Below, in pieces: positions 35,601 through 46,016 of a stretch of DNA of 64,000 nucleotides. Below the pieces are notes generated by a model. It made no database searches. It was given only the letters and a program-made list of their open reading frames with translations, and was not told where the DNA came from. The translations under genes and the position numbers were made by a program. Each line of letters starts with the position of its first letter. Within the stretch, counting starts at the first letter, position 1. The stretch covers positions 682,001 through 746,000 of the forward strand of contig JBAIAA010000519.1 in assembly GCA_037893245.1 (NCBI GenBank). Reading direction: 5' to 3'. Source of the DNA: Crossaster papposus (lineage: Eukaryota > Echinodermata > Asteroidea > Velatida > Solasteridae).

Positions 35601-37816
35601 TTTAGCATCACTGTGTACATGCTTTGGAAATAGTCCATTAGTACGTACGCCTGTTGGAGACCATCTTCAAAAATAGCCTGGCAGGTACGTTGTCTTAAAA
35701 AAAATGTGTCGGGCGGCCATTTAAAAAAGGAAGAAAAAAAAGGGCCTCCTTCCTTTTTTTCTAAAAAGGCAGGACGCTAAACATGTTTTTTTTTTATTTG
35801 GCCTTGCTCTGAGTAAGAAATATTTTTGTTCACCCCTCAAAAAACAATGACATGTTTTGTTTTCCTTTAAAAATAGTTTATACATATAGGGAATATACAG
35901 TACATTTGCTTTTACTGTATTTGACAGAAATAGATGAATTTGGGAGTTTAGTATTTTATAGCAAATATCGTTACACTGACTTGTTTGAAATTGTGTGTTT
36001 GATGCTGAAAAAACAATTATGTTCTTGTAGTCTGGCTCCTTGACTTGACAATGCTGGTCGGCTGACCAGCAATATAAATTTATAGAAAAATAACATATTT
36101 CTTGAAAATGACAGCACACCAAGTCCAATTATTTTACAGGATACTTTAGACTGTCATTCATTATTACTACAGTCTACTGTCTAGTAATGTATTTTATAAT
36201 AATTTTGTAATTTTGTTTTATGGGCTTGCAAATGTTGTATATTCTCTCTAAATGGTCATCTTCATTCTATTTTATTAAATTGAATTGTATTCATGGAGGA
36301 CATCACTAATGATCAATGCTCTGTATTTAATAATTCTAAATCTAAAAACTCGCAATACTACTACAAAGTACTAAACCATCCATCATGCTCAATAATGGTT
36401 TTTTTTGTTCATTTAAATTTCAATGAAAGAAACAAAAACACATCCTGTTTTCTACTTCCCTAAAATTGCTTTCTTTGAAAGCCACTGATTAATAGCGCTG
36501 GTGCTAGCCGGCTTTGATATTTTCCGGTTAATACGGATAATGCATGACGTAGGACATATGAACAGGATGTCTGACTACTGACAAGAATGTGTAGTGTCAA
36601 TTTGACGAGTCTTGTTATCAGACCACTTTTTTTGCGGTTTGGCATGTGAACACCACGCGCCCACGTGGTGATCAGTCTGTGGCGTGATGTGATGTTCACG
36701 AATACATGTACATACAGCAGCTACACATGCACAAAGCCTGGGCAATACACTTTAGGCCGGTTCGCGCTGGAACATGGTTTGGCATTAGGGGGAAATTATT
36801 TTGGATTTTTGGTGAACAAATCATTTGACTAGTTTTTCTTCCTTATCAATAAGGGGACTATACTTAACTAGGCCAATAAAAATCCTGTTATAGGAGCGTT
36901 TTAATTTTGAAAAGATACGACCATGTTTGATGATTGACATCCTTATAGATGATTGATGAACGACGTCTGCATGTTCTTATTTCTCCATGATTTATAGCAA
37001 TTAGCATCACGAAAAAAATGTTAGCATATAAAACATGGCATAAATAGGTGCAGGCCTACCTTTTTAGGCCTGACCCACAGTTAAACTTATGTGAAAATAA
37101 TAAAATAATGTTAGCCTAGTTTAGTAGTTAAACTGTTAAAAAGTGTTAACGTAGAACATTTGTTGGCCGAGCTGTTGAAGAAAAATACAATTTTGCCGAG
37201 CATAAATGATGGACAAGGTTTATAATTTACCTGACCAATTCACCCCAAGTTGCTGAATTTCTGGCGGTTCCCACACATCAATTTCTTCGACCCTTTCATC
37301 CAGATGACCCTTAACTTTGTTTTCCCCCGGCAGTTGACCATCTACCAAAGTCATCTGCGCCCGCGTAGCACCGTCGAATCGATCAAGCCCCGCCAGATCC
37401 CCTCCCTTCTTCGTCTGCTGCCCGAGAACTTCAACCAAGAAGGGGAAGTCAATCTTTGTCTCCAGCGGGGAATGGAGGCAGATATGGCCAGAAATTGGAT
37501 GAACCTAAATGGCGGTGGATGAAATTTCAAGTGAACTTAGTCTCGTGTATACTAGTAATTTTTTTTATAGGCCTAATTATTAAAACATATTTAAACATTA
37601 AACTGTTTTTTTAAGCCGGCTTTTTCAAACCGAATTAATAAGGCGAAGGCGAAATAAAAATTGATGACTTACCGGCGGTACGGGCGGCATGGCTTGGGAA
37701 ACCCAAACGCTCTCCTCTCGTGGGCCAGCTTTGCAAGAATAGACCGGCGGAGGGCCCATGATCGGACTTTGTGGCAGTGGTAGCGTCACAGGTATTTGGC
37801 CGTCAAAACGTGCCAT
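32656..37816 (-). CDS. SLC34A: SLC34 type II sodium/phosphate cotransporter (six coding exons)
   Basis: Exons, read on the minus strand: 37816-37673, 37504-37231, 35340-35065, 34649-34339, 34201-34129 and 33614-32656. All junctions are GT-AG, phases agree, and the total is 678 residues, close to vertebrate SLC34A2 (about 690). The protein should carry phosphate into the cell with Na+ across the apical plasma membrane. Seen in the sequence: both family repeat signatures, QSSSTSTS (about 215) and QSSSVFTSA (about 444); the two G-[AS]-N-I-G-T motifs (about 244 and 473); the [11 protein letters not shown] block, whose Asp (278) I recall as marking electrogenic types; a short Cys-rich tail (SCCPC); and a C-terminal TTIV that fits a class I PDZ ligand. 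The hydrophilic N terminus (about 140 residues) is not conserved. The start follows from MARFDGQ being kept in the duplicate at 55251. Oddity: the extracellular loop after IDSKVVSKI is only about 30 residues, against about 90 in vertebrates. The family call is near certain; which vertebrate paralogue it matches is not. Confidence 0.95.
33836..34030 (+). repeat. Intron repeat shared with 34800-34990
   Basis: About 170 bp in SLC34 intron 5 that recurs in the same orientation in intron 3. Shared stretches include CCTAACAAAATTGGAAATGT, TTTCTCAGTCCCAGATT and ATATATGAAGAA. It is non-coding. Either an interspersed element or a local duplication. Confidence 0.7.
34800..34990 (+). repeat. Intron repeat shared with 33836-34030
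   Basis: Intron 3 copy of the duplicated segment: CCACTTCAGTGGTTGTGTAC, AGTATTTCCTAACAAAATTG and GGTTGCAAGTTTGCAACATT match the intron 5 copy with substitutions and small indels. Confidence 0.7.
35341..37230 (-). other. SLC34 intron 2, with decayed repeat
   Basis: A 1.9-kb intron between the second and third coding exons. Around 35930-36250 it contains decayed text like MITE family C (TAGTCTGGCTCC, GACTGTCATTCATT, GCAAATGTTGTAT). Frames on either strand are unsupported. No further SLC34 exon is needed, since phases match across the intron. Confidence 0.7.
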
Positions 37817-38572
37817 TTCTTATGCTTAATCCTAACCAAATTTGTGAATGGACGACTTCACTCGACTCGTTTCCTTTTGCAAAACTGACGGTTTTCCGAG
37901 AGCGCGTAGTAATTTTCTCCAAATTTGCCAGCCCGTCATGCATGTACGTGTCCAATCAGAACGCATGATTCTGAAACGTCACCGTACTCGGCCCGGAACA
38001 ACGACACGGTTCATTCACAAAACGGGCACATGTTAGGCACATGCACAGCTAGCGCAGCGCGTGTGCCGGGTGTGTGCATGTACGTGTGTTCTAAAAATAA
38101 CCCAATGAGCCTCGCGGCAAGCAGTATCATTTTTTTTAAGGGGTGGCAAATTATAAGTTAAAAATGAAGACTTTTTTGGCGTAGAGTTTCGAACTTTGCT
38201 TGAGTTATACATTCACTAGTAATTCAATCATCTTTAGAAATGGATATTTTCACTATCGTTAAGAATACAGCGGGACCAAAAAGTTGTACGTGGAACTTAT
38301 ATTTGTCACAAAAGTTTTACCTACGCCCAGTAAAATGGGCTGGTCCATAAAGGGGTTCCCTCAAAGTTCCTTCTAAAGTACTAGTATGTAGCTTCATCTA
38401 CAAGATCTGACCAAAAATCTACAATGCTGCAATCTAAGGCAATTTGAGAATAAAAAATAAGGAACATTATTTGAGTCAATTGTTGGCCTCATCATAATTA
38501 TTAGTCCAAGAATAATTAAACAAAAGGGGGGGGGGGGGGGGGGTGTTACAGATACATAATAACCTGTATCCG

Positions 38573-38610
38573 CCCATGGAGGAATAAGAAGGAACTTCTT
38601 ATTCCTCCAT
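38573..38610. repeat. Perfect 17-bp hairpin
   Basis: CATGGAGGAATAAGAAG and CTTCTTATTCCTCCATG with a GAA loop, preserved unchanged in the duplicate at about 56043-56080. It lies just right of the poly-G run. Confidence 0.8.
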
Positions 38611-39263
38611 GATCCGCCACTCTACTTGTGAGCGCCTATACTGGTTAGAGAACGTATAGTGGCTGCGTAGGCCAAGTCGATATGTTTGGTCTGAACAAGA
38701 GAGGATATAGCGGTTATGATTGGCCACTCAGTCGCCTATCTTCCATTTTATAGTTTGTACTAATACATTCGAGGCATAATACCAAAAATATTACTAGTTG
38801 TTCCTTGGGCCGGTAGAGGGGACCGGACCCATCTTCACAACTCCTTAGGTTTATTAATTTAAATAAATTATACAAAATTACTTGGGGCACACGGCCTCCC
38901 TCGTCCTTGGCCCCCCGCAGCTAGCTACCGGTAGTTGAGCCGCGGAACTGGCGACTTCCGTTCACAGCTAATATACTAGCAATAGCATAGAGACTGTTTC
39001 CTTTCTCTATGTTTATAGGTCACACAAAACCTATAGCTCAAATTAAGCGCATCGGCGTTTCCCCTGGCCTATACTGCACTCACTGCCACAAAGGTTGCTT
39101 ATAATTTGTTGGTTAAATTGCTTTTATAAGTTTTCGAGCAATAATTGTTTAAACCAACATAATGTTGAAAATCGCCCGTTGTATTTTTCGAGTATAAAGT
39201 ACGGGTAAGATGATGTTTAATACATTGTACAAACAAAGTTGGGTAACCGCGTTTAATTACACA

Positions 39264-39918
39264 TTCATAAATACCTGGGACAGTTTAGGCATTCCTATTG
39301 GTCGAGAGCCCGTCACGTGGCCGGTATTAAACGGACGATAAAGACATGGCTGGAAGTGTTTAAACATAGCTGGAATCACCATTCCGTCCCCAGGGCTCAC
39401 TTTATTTCCAATCCTGAACCGTACCTCGTCTCCAATAATAAGAGCGGGTAGTGTTGAGCGCGTACAGCTCGACACCTTGGGAACGAGGTTGCCAATGGCA
39501 GTAATAGTCTGGTTCACAGTAAATACGCTTTATTGTATGTATTGTGTAGAGAGCGACAGAGGCGGAAACATGTAATTTGACACAGACAGAATGGCGAAAC
39601 ACCGAAATTTACTTGCGACAATTTTCCGGGATTTTCGGGGCTTTTTGGGCTGAATTTAAAAAAAAAGTATTTATGAATGGGAATAAATGTGTGTTCGGTC
39701 GGTATTAATCACTCTGTTTAATACCGATTGGAGTCTGGGTGCTGATAATTACCCTCGCCTTCGGCTCGGGTAATTATCAGCACCCAGACTCCAATCGGTA
39801 TAGAGTCTGGGTGCTGATAATTACCCTCGCCTTCGGCTCGGGTAATTATCAGCACCCAGACTCCAATCGGTATTAAACAGAGTGATTAAAACCTCTCGAA
39901 CACACATTCATTCCCTTA
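39264..39918. mobile_element. Foldback element family E, copy 2 (polymorphic insertion)
   Basis: A 655-bp insertion absent from the duplicated segment, where TTTAATTACACA runs straight into GTGTTGATCAAAATATG (56708-56735). It has the same ends as 26925-27510 (TTCATAAATACCTGGG and ATTCCCTTA). The internal hairpin with CTCGCCTTCGGCTCGGG is present twice in tandem here and once in the other copy. There is no clear target duplication. Non-autonomous. Confidence 0.9.
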
Positions 39919-40059
39919 GTGTTGATCAAAATATGAACGGCGGGAAAACGTAATTTACAAATTGAGCAAATTCGCAGCACAAATAAAAACTAAAATCTAA
40001 AAACAAAAAAAGCTAAATAATAAAACATGCACCCACAAACGCCCACAAGTGGGTAAATG

Positions 40060-40215
40060 CCGTCAATAGGGGACGGGGCATTGTCCGACCGTCTTCCCTC
40101 TTTTGTTTGTACTCTAACGTTTTCGGATGATCGCCATAGGATTTGCACACGAGTCTGAATCGGGGACCTTTGCGGAATAGGGGACCCCATTGTTCCCTTT
40201 GCCATACGTCCCCTA
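40060..40215. repeat. Short element with three co-varying GGGGAC motifs
   Basis: AATAGGGGAC occurs at about 40067 and 40172, and its complement GTCCCCTATT at about 40208, framing about 150 bp. In copy 2 the same three positions carry a different motif (see 56860-57020). The 71- and 76-codon minus frames here are not preserved in copy 2 and are rejected. Confidence 0.55.
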
Positions 40216-40521
40216 TTTCAATCAAAAACAAACGCACATACATTTAGCAACAAATATAATTTTAAGATGCTGTTTGCACTATGCAAAAAGCTATATGCTG
40301 GTCTTGAACATTTAACACCGTAGATGGCCAGTGGATCAATTTTTTTACATTTAAGTTTTTAAAGTTGTTTTAAACCTTTTAGTATTTATTTTGTTTCACA
40401 TAATTATATATCATTGTATTTGCAGAGTGTGCGATGTTGACGCAAGCGCATAGATGATGAGAAGATGATTGCACAAAACTAGAGAGGGCGCTATGTAGTC
40501 ACTGCGCTGCCAGATGTCATA

Positions 40522-41311
40522 TAGTCTTGGTTCCAAGACCTTCGTGTTGTTTATTTCGCGATCACTGACACAAACCACCGATGTTATAGACTAAGAGGGC
40601 GCTATTTCACGACGAACCCCCACCCGTGAATTGGACCCTGTCGAAGGTCTTGGACAAGTTGGCACATCGTGGGCGTGGTCAGACTATTGTAATATATGCA
40701 GTATTCATATCACGTGATAATGATGGACGGTTAAGCAAATACGTGCAGACCTGAGGGTTATTGTGTCGCGCAAAACATGTCCAGACTCGCCGCGATTGAC
40801 CTGTGTACACGTCCAGACTCGCCGCGATTGACCTGTGTACACATGTACATGTACATTGTACATCGACACAGCAAATCATGGCTGCCCCGGCGTTTATTTG
40901 TGACTGCGGGTGCAGAGGTATTTGTCTTTGGTGTTTAAATTTGTGATGAGTGAAACCACGAAACGAATGATAATGTTTCCTTTGATTTCAGGGAAACGTA
41001 GCCAAAATGACGTACGTTCGACTTCGATCTGTTTCTTTCTCTATGGTTCGATACACTTGTGGAATAAAAAAAAACCCTTCCGTTCTCCGCGGCACCACAT
41101 TACTAACGAGATGCTGCAGCGGGACTCGACAAGATCGGTACGGGTACAATGCGTCCAGGCCGCGCCGGTTGGCGGCTGCAGCTAGCTTGCACTAGTAGCA
41201 GTGCCCCGGAAGATCGGCCACACAATGCTATTAAGTCTGCATATTTCGCGCAGTGCATACTATACGTGCATTGAGTCGCCATCACATACACTGTACATGT
41301 ACACAGACATT
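40522..41311. other. Unique spacer with a 32-bp doublet
   Basis: A doublet at about 40782-40846 repeats GTCCAGACTCGCCGCGATTG plus ACCTGTGTACAC. A short start, ATG at 40878 followed by CDCGCRG-encoding sequence and a GT at 40918, is discussed as a finding; no full gene can be built from it. Confidence 0.4.
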
Positions 41312-41730
41312 ATAGACCACAGGGCATGGCTGCAAAATGTGCTCAGAAATCAATTTCCTTGGCGCACCTCTTGAATCTAAGTGGAATCACTGCAGTCTTT
41401 TAGCTGGGATCATGTGGATCACGAAAAACTAAAATCCCCAATCGCAAGTTCACCAGTTAATTAAATATTTGCATTTTAATCACCTGTGTATAACGGGCGC
41501 CCTCTATTGACTAGGATTGGAAAGCTGTGTACATTTTCAATGGGAAAATATTGCTTATTGCAGTTGCTTGCTCAAAAGGGAATCTACACAGAAAGAATTC
41601 GATTAAAGAGGAATTAGGGTGTGTTTTAATGTCTTAATACAAATTTTCATTTTGTTCATTGCCATAATTTGAACTTTTTAATAGAGTGTCATTTTTGTAT
41701 TGTTATTGTTTGATTTTTGTATTATAAATG

Positions 41731-41763
<33 letters not shown>

Positions 41764-42757
41764 GGGGGGGTTAAAAATCTAAATGTTAATTGTATGAAAA
41801 AAATATATACACGACCAGATTTTTTTTTTAGCTTTAGTCTTTGATTCATGTTTATTCGTGACGGTAAAACTGAAATTTGTCCATGTCTTTAACAATGTAC
41901 ATGTGAGTGGGTGAACAACAACTCGTACCGATTTATATTTAATACACAATTCTGTTATAACAAACATTTTGCCCATTTCCAGCTGAATTTATATTAGAGA
42001 GAGTCAGATGGAAAGCAGACTGTGTGATACAATGTTTCTGTGTTGACAAGATCCTTCCCCTCGATCTGTGAGAGCAGCCACTGATCTTCTTTTTTCCTCG
42101 CTGCTTCCAGAAGCTTCCCTGCAGTTAGCGTCTGGCATTGTGAAAGTTTGTCAAGGACAGTTGTTCGTTTTTTTTGGTCTAAACTCCACCTCTGTTCTAT
42201 TTTTTTAACGGCATATACTCAACTACAATACGTACTGTTGACAATGCGGATTCCTGCGGTACATCAACCAGTGCGTGTACGATTGGAATGCCGATAATGA
42301 TCATCTCCGCTTTTTCGGCGATTTTTGCTTGGGTACATTTTTCCACCTACCGGCACAAGCGTGGAATTTTTTAAAACTCTTTTCAGAGAACAACAAAACC
42401 CTGGAATCTGCATCTGAACCGTGCATAATACACTTTTTTGTGTTCAAATCGCTATCATCTGAGCAGCTCGTGTCAACAGCGCCTACGCTCGCTCTATTTC
42501 ACAACGCCCGCTATTGGTCCATTTTCCCACTATTCGCACAATTACGTGCCGCACCACGACAGAAGGGCCTCGTTGATTGGTCGTTGAAAAACATGAATTT
42601 TAAATTGAGATTTTATCGAGTACTGGTTTGCAGACCGTTTGGGGATTTTATTTGTGAGTTTCCCAACAACTTCCTAAGTAGTTTAAAGTAAAATGTATAT
42701 AGATTCACGATATGCGTCAAGAAGGTGCAAGATAATCGGCCATGCCCTGTGGTCTAT
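41312..42757. mobile_element. Possible DNA transposon remnant with 19-bp inverted ends
   Basis: ATAGACCACAGGGCATGGC at 41312-41330 is matched inverted at 42739-42757 (GCCATGCCCTGTGGTCTAT), with weaker similarity (TACATGT, GTACACA) just outside. The interval holds a ~33-bp T run ending at 41762, a relic coding segment at 42000-42221 (minus) and an unsupported 138-codon plus frame at 42275-42691. Confidence 0.4.
42000..42221 (-). pseudogene. Relic of a transposon-type protein (DL..E..YH..C motif)
   Basis: A stop-bounded minus-strand frame of about 74 codons. It reads IEQRWSLDQKK, then VLDKLSQC, AGKLLEAARKKEDQWLL, SQIEGKDLVNTETLYH and TVCF before a stop. The order (leucine-rich helix, AA, then G-x-DL-x-x-x-E-x-x-YH-x-x-C) matches a region I recall from many uncharacterised transposon-derived animal proteins, usually followed by more sequence that is missing here. 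It has no clear start, no flanking exon and is truncated, so a dead fragment is more likely than a gene. Confidence 0.4.
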
Positions 42758-43879
42758 TACATGTACACTGTGTACACACACCCAGTCATATCCTGTATTT
42801 GTGTATAATGAATAATTCATGATGAGGCTCAAACTCGGTCGCTGATTGGATCCCTCGGAAAAGCGAGGGAGAATCGTCGAAAACTAAGGTTAAAGTTAAC
42901 AATTGCTAGCCAACTAGTGCTAGACCCTTCTGGGAATCCAAAATCATGTACGTTTGTCAAACGTCGGCTCCAGTGCGAACATGGATCCAGCCGCATTTTG
43001 TAAACTACGCATGCGTAAGACCAGAACGCACACGAAGCCGGGATTTGAAAAAGAGACAGCGTTAACGAATCTGCGCGCGTGGTGGGCGCCGAAATAACAC
43101 AAGGGTCTAGGGCTAGACTAGATGTCATAGGGCCTTTTCAAATCTCTGGATTCGTTTCGCAATTCGATATGGCTTAAGGCAATTTTAGATTCTCAACTGC
43201 GAGATCACCAGCCACATTCTGATGCCTGTTGTGCTTAAACCGATTATGATGCCGCCCTAAACTTTGGACAATTTAGAGGATAGAATCCACTGAAGATGCT
43301 ACGTCAAACTCAGTTTCTATGTGTAGTTTCCCGCCAAATGTCGAGGAACTCCAGCACCACATTCAAATGTATTGTAACGTCGAGCGACACATCAGAGCCA
43401 ACACACCCAGCTTGCAAATTGACCTGTAATTTCCAAATCCATTTCGATGCCTCCCTGGGATTTTTACAAATACTAGACGAGGAATAGATTATGACGATTT
43501 TTAAATATCTTTAACTTTCTATGCATAGTTTTCCTAAAATTTATCGTCAAATCACAGCATCAAAATTATTGCCGTGTAACGATTAACGTATACAAACGCA
43601 CGCAGCCTACTATTATTATACAAATAGCACACAACATTAATTTCGCCAGCAAAACGCGGGCTGAAAGAACAACACAAAATCGGACAGACGGCGCTGCCTC
43701 GCGACACTCTGGAGTAGGGTGGCAATGTATATGTTTTTCATTTGATATTTAAACATCGTGAGGAGTTAGCCTTGTGTTTTAAATAAAATTGTCTTGTTTG
43801 GGTAAGATTTGTTCACCATTAGTCCCTGAACACGTGAGAGTTCTAAGTATTTTAATAAGATCGTGAAAGTATGGGCGTT
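42758..43879. other. Intergenic, no gene recognised
   Basis: A 99-codon minus frame at 42829-43128 has no domain I recognise. No RNA gene seen. Confidence 0.4.
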
Positions 43880-44041
43880 TTTTCACGTGATCTTTACTGT
43901 TTTTGATTGATAATCAACTTTTTTTTTGCTTATCATGAAAAACACGTAGATTTTTGGCTGGTAACCTGTTTTTAATGAGCAAGACTTTTTTGTGCTAAGC
44001 AAATTTGTGTGCTTAGCAGCTCCGTGAAATTGGCCCCTGGT
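43880..44041 (+). mobile_element. MITE family D, 3' part
   Basis: Starts within the element (TTCACGTGATCTTTACTGTT) and ends GCTCCGTGAAATTGGCCCC; the left ~80 bp is missing. Confidence 0.8.
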
Positions 44042-44675
44042 CACAACGAACCCACGGCGCATTATTTTGTTCCAAGACACGACATAAAAATTGGGCAAAT
44101 CGTGGGTCATCGGGGGTAGTCGCAAGACAGTCCTACGAAAGTTCGAGCATCGTGGCATCGACGTACGTACATGTGCTTACGGACGGGTAATGACGCCTTG
44201 ACCAAGGCTAAAGAAAACTATGCATAGAAAGTTGAAGAAATTAAAAAATCGTATTAATCTCTATTCCACATCTTGTGAAAGTCCAAGGGTGGCATCGAAA
44301 TGGATTTAGAAATTATAAGTCGATTTGCAAGCTGGGTCCCCTACATTGTACGTTTGCACTTTCACAAACATAGCTACACATCCATACGTGCATCGCTATT
44401 GCACTGCGGCTAATCCGTTTGATTTTGCTGCACAATTGCAAAGCTCGTTTTTTTCACAAGTCCGTTTGCACTTTAAATCACCGTCCGTAAAGTTAATTAA
44501 CAATCGACCATCGTCGTCTGTCCCACTTCAAAATATCAATAGGAAAGTACTCCCAAGGAGAACCGTAGAAGATGACGTCATGTACAATGGTCGATACACT
44601 TATGAGATGGTCGTATATACATGATGGCATATTATTATGTGCATAAACAGGAATTATGTTATTTATTAAGTTTTA
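44042..44675. other. Intergenic, no gene recognised
   Basis: A 99-codon plus frame at 44325-44624 has no recognisable domain and ends next to the minisatellite. Unsupported. Confidence 0.4.
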
Positions 44676-44816
44676 CATATGCGACCACACCGCGCATCTG
44701 TATATGCGACCACCGCGCATCTGTATATGCGACCACACCGCGCATCTGTATATGCGACCACCGCGCATCTATATATGCGACCACCGCGCATCTATATGCG
44801 GCCACCGCGCATCTAT
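44676..44816 (-). repeat. 23-bp minisatellite, reversed left island
   Basis: About six units reading ATGCGACCACCGCGCATCTG, the reverse complement of the main array. Two units contain an extra CA (GACCACACCGCGC) not noticed elsewhere. This island is separated from the main array by the element at 44817-45447. Confidence 0.9.
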
Positions 44817-45447
44817 TATACAAATATTGACTGCTTTGAGTGGTATAGTAAAACTAGCCTCCCGAGGTGATCCATGCATGGAGCATTCTATTTTCCCGAG
44901 GCGAATCCGAGGGAAAATAGAATGCTCCATGGATCACCGAGGGAGGCTCAGTTTTACTATACCGCGAAATAAAGCAGTCAATATTTGTTTTATAACACCT
45001 CACTCACAGATTCTGCACAATTTAAGCTTCCTGAAAGTATAGTAATGACAACAAATCTCCGAATTCAGTGATCAACCTACGTGCAAGCAGTGCGTTGTTT
45101 ACGAAAGAAATGTACGTTAAATTTGCGTTTTGAAAGGGCACCCGACTATTTGTATCTTCGTTCCCTTTTTCTCGATCATACGTGTACTTTGTTACCTTGA
45201 TGAACGGGTGCGAGGGTGATAGAGCAATGTTTACGCAATGCACCGAAACACACGTCTGGGTTTCAGTCACGCTTTCGTTGCTATGCGCATAGTACGTGTT
45301 TTACTATGCACATAGTACTTTTTCAGAACGAGGCTGCGTGGTATAGTCTTTTTGGAGCGCAAGTAAAAAATAGTAAAAATAGCAAGTGACACGTGACGCG
45401 CTCTCGGCCAATCAAGACACAGAATCTGTGAGTGAGGTGTTATAAAG
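44817..45447. mobile_element. Compound foldback/TIR element H, copy 1
   Basis: The left part is a foldback: AATATTGACTGCTTTGAGTG, AAACTAGCCTCCCGAGG and TGGAGCATTCTATTTTCCC, with the complements ending at about 44988. The right part (44992-45444) has 25-bp inverted ends that begin TATAACACCTCACTCACAGA. Copy 2 lies at 54003-54512 in the same orientation. Both are embedded in the minisatellite. Non-coding. Confidence 0.8.
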
Positions 45448-45696
45448 CTATATATGCGACCACCGCGCATCTACATATGCGACCACCGCGCATCTACATT
45501 ATGCGGTGGTCGCATATACAGATGCGCGGTGGTCGCATATACAGATGCGCGGTGGTCGCATATGTAGATGCGCGGTGGTCGCATATACAGATGCGCGGTG
45601 GTCGCATATGTAGGTGCGCGGTGGTCGCATATACAGATGCGCGATGGTCGCATATGTAGATGCGCGGTGGTCGCATATGTAGATGCGCGGTAGTTG

Positions 45697-46016
45697 CATC
45701 ACTGACCTCTATACATGGACAGATCATCATTGTTTCATTTTGAAGTCGGCATGCGGAGAAGTGCAACATGGCGGACCCACGACGTGACTCTGTGAGCCAA
45801 TGAAATGTCCAGGTGTTGGTACGATACGTATTACGTAATGTCTAAAAATACAAAATGTACAGAATAAATCCACTGACCTCTACACCTGGACATTTCATTG
45901 GCTCACAGCAGTGACGTCTCGGGTCCGCCATGTTGCACTTCCAGTTCGCGCCGACTTCAAGTGTTAGCACAGCAGAATATGGACAATGATCCGTCCAGGT
46001 GTAGAGGTCAGTGAGT
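45697..46016. mobile_element. Palindromic insert inside the minisatellite
   Basis: Starts CACTGACCTCTATACATGGA and ends CCAGGTGTAGAGGTCAGTG. The arms contain CATGGCGGACCCACGACGTG and GACGTCTCGGGTCCGCCATG. In its middle, ATGAAATGTCCAGGTGT meets its complement GACCTCTACACCTGGACATT, so two opposed copies or one long foldback are present. About 320 bp, non-coding, with array units on both sides. Confidence 0.8.

Larger units (their letters stand above)
37284..40521 (+). repeat. Segmental duplication, copy 1 (with SLC34 5' end)
   Basis: This segment recurs in direct orientation at 54747-57347. It covers most of SLC34 coding exon 2, intron 1, exon 1 and about 2.7 kb upstream. Shared landmarks include the hairpin at 38573-38610, the poly-G run at about 38526 and GATGTTGACGCAAGCGCATA. 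It differs from copy 2 by the foldback insertion at 39264-39918 and a rewritten patch at 40060-40215. It probably contains the SLC34 promoter. Confidence 0.9.

Noticed and set aside
39990-40243. 71- and 76-codon minus frames upstream of SLC34
   Set aside because: Not preserved in the duplicated copy at about 56.8-57.1 kb, where the same region has indels and motif changes.
42275-42691. 138-codon plus-strand frame
   Set aside because: No recognisable domain, no splice context, and it lies between inverted repeats with a better coding relic on the other strand.
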